NCBI GenBank assembly: GCA_965220245.1 | Contig: CBDCPI010000013.1 | Span: 1 to 64,000 of the forward strand | Origin: CBDCPI01 sp965220245 | GTDB lineage: Bacteria > Chloroflexota > Dehalococcoidia > Lucifugimonadales > UBA3495 | Direction: 5' to 3' | Length of the DNA stretch: 64,000 nucleotides | Shown: positions 63,002 to 64,000 of the stretch, piece by piece | Layout: each line of letters starts with the position of its first letter | How positions within the stretch are numbered: the stretch's first letter is position 1 | Program-made: the position numbers and the translations under genes | Notes under the pieces: generated by a model | What the model was told of the DNA's origin: nothing | Databases searched by the model: none | What the model saw: the letters and a program-made list of their open reading frames with translations, nothing else

Positions 63002-64000
63002 CTACAGACCGTCTTGGACTAACTCCGGCCCGGCGGCGTCCAGACCATCCGGCGGGTCAGACCCCATGAACCCCCGCCACCATTCTTCAAACGGGCCAAC
63101 CCCGTACTTGTCCCGCAACCGGGCCAAGTGGGACTGGACCCGGGGCAAAACGGGCAGGTTGTGGTCCATCGCCAGCCGGTAGGTCTGGGCAGTCCACTCT
63201 AAGGCCCCGGTAAGGTCGTCCCGGTTTTCGGCCACCATTCCCAACTGGCCGTAGGTGCGGGCCGTCCGTGGGAGGTCGCCGATTTCGTGGAAAATCTCCC
63301 GGGCCCGGTGGTACCACTCTTCGGCCTCTTCCCATTTTTCCTGATGGTGAAAAAGCACACCCAACTGGCGGCACTCGTCTCCGGCGCTCCTACGATCCCC
63401 CAGGGCCTCGTACTTTTCCAGCGCCAACAAGTACCAATTCTCGGCGTCATCAAAGAAGACCTCGCGGGTCTGGGCCAACAGGCCCAGGTGGTGGAACTCC
63501 ACCGCCATCTGCTCCTCATTCCCCAGCCGGTCACTGAGAGTAAGGGCTTGTGTGTACCAGTTCTCCGATTCGTCGAACTGGTAACGAGCGTGACAAACGG
63601 TGCCCAACTCGTGATAAATCAAGATCGCGGTCGATTCGTCCCGGTTCTCTTCTACTATCGCCATGGCCCGTTGGTACCAGCTTTCGGCCTCGTCGTGCTC
63701 GAAACGGTACTGGCACGCTAAGCCCAAGGCCCGGTAGTCCTTCACCATCTCCTCGGCGTTATCAGAACGCTGGTGGATGTCCAAAGCTTTGCTGAACCAC
63801 TCTTTCGCTTCGCCGTAGCGTTTTTGGTGATGCCGGACTTGGCCCAAACAATAGTAGTCGTCAGCCACCGAATCGCGGTCTTCCCCACTCTCAATGATTT
63901 TCAGGGAGTTCAGGAAATATTCTTCGGCTGCTTCAAGTTGCCACCGTTGTTGCGCCACCTCACCCAACTGGTGATAGACGGCGGCGGTACGAGGGTCTTG
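63002..64000 (-). CDS. Tetratricopeptide-repeat protein, partial (5' end outside window)
   Basis: At least seven TPR units of ~40 residues each follow the pattern W--A--WY--AL-I-E--GD (for example DEAESWYQRAMAIVEENRDE, then DESENWYTQALTLSDRLGNE). The frame is open to the last base of the window, so the N-terminus is missing. Repeats at this density with W-Y are typical of the large regulatory or AAA/NACHT-associated TPR arrays of Chloroflexota. The C-terminus is complete (ends GPELVQDGL). Confidence 0.85.
   Translation of the reverse strand, partial: QDPRTAAVYHQLGEVAQQRWQLEAAEEYFLNSLKIIESGEDRDSVADDYYCLGQVRHHQKRYGEAKEWFSKALDIHQRSDNAEEMVKDYRALGLACQYRFEHDEAESWYQRAMAIVEENRDESTAILIYHELGTVCHARYQFDESENWYTQALTLSDRLGNEEQMAVEFHHLGLLAQTREVFFDDAENWYLLALEKYEALGDRRSAGDECRQLGVLFHHQEKWEEAEEWYHRAREIFHEIGDLPRTARTYGQLGMVAENRDDLTGALEWTAQTYRLAMDHNLPVLPRVQSHLARLRDKYGVGPFEEWWRGFMGSDPPDGLDAAGPELVQDGL

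Overview
The window joins two kinds of DNA. Bases 1 to about 42,000 look like part of a large mobile or conjugative element. Bases 42,437 to 64,000 look like ordinary chromosome of a GC-rich bacterium. Gene content on the chromosomal side (F420-type LLM oxidoreductase, MmgE/PrpD, a large alpha/beta hydrolase, a double-domain ThyX, KorAB, an RlmD-Maf fusion, TPR proteins) and the Uma2 proteins suggest a Chloroflexota/Dehalococcoidia (SAR202-like) organism. This is inference from gene families, not from a marker tree. No rRNA, tRNA, CRISPR array or integrase was seen.

Element, left part (1-17.1 kb): a Uma2 nuclease-like protein; a 1-kb non-coding locus (1,639-2,678) with an 18-bp palindrome, a 34-bp x 5 tandem array and several copies of a dispersed AT-rich repeat; two unknown paralogous proteins built from a repeated module; a decayed ISAs1-type transposase; an unknown 232-aa protein; a 1000-aa protein with an N-terminal zinc cluster and motifs that may match double-psi beta-barrel RNA polymerases; a repeat-rich tail-anchored protein; a C5-cytosine methyltransferase; a membrane-anchored SNase; a lipoprotein; and an N-truncated DUF1998 helicase.

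Element, middle (17.2-27.8 kb): a Druantia-like pair, a 1.8-kcodon DruE helicase followed by DruA (DUF4338). druE is split by a clean IS701-family insertion (1,458 bp, CTAG target duplication). Two paralogous VirB2/TrbC-like pilins with an unusual C-terminal domain and a lipoprotein follow on the other strand.

Element, right part (27.9-42 kb): a zinc-finger protein, an OB-fold lipoprotein, an HNH nuclease beside a DGQHR/DndB-like protein, an M24 peptidase enclosed by 50-bp inverted repeats, an NAD-dependent DNA ligase, a second Uma2 protein, a GHKL ATPase/metallopeptidase-like gene with an in-frame amber codon, a PNK-phosphatase-like HAD protein and several small unknowns. Ligase, SNase, methyltransferase, HNH and phosphatase together make this a nucleic-acid-processing region.

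Chromosome (42.4-64 kb): trxA; RlmD-Maf fusion with tatA/B and tatC, facing a second tatA; lpdA; korA-korB; an E2 acyltransferase with two E3-binding domains; a TPP enzyme coupled through a hairpin to a double ThyX; an SRPBCC protein; a flavodoxin; an ECF sigma/anti-sigma pair; and a catabolic-looking minus-strand group (MmgE/PrpD, LLM oxidoreductase, alpha/beta hydrolase, TPR protein running off the right edge).
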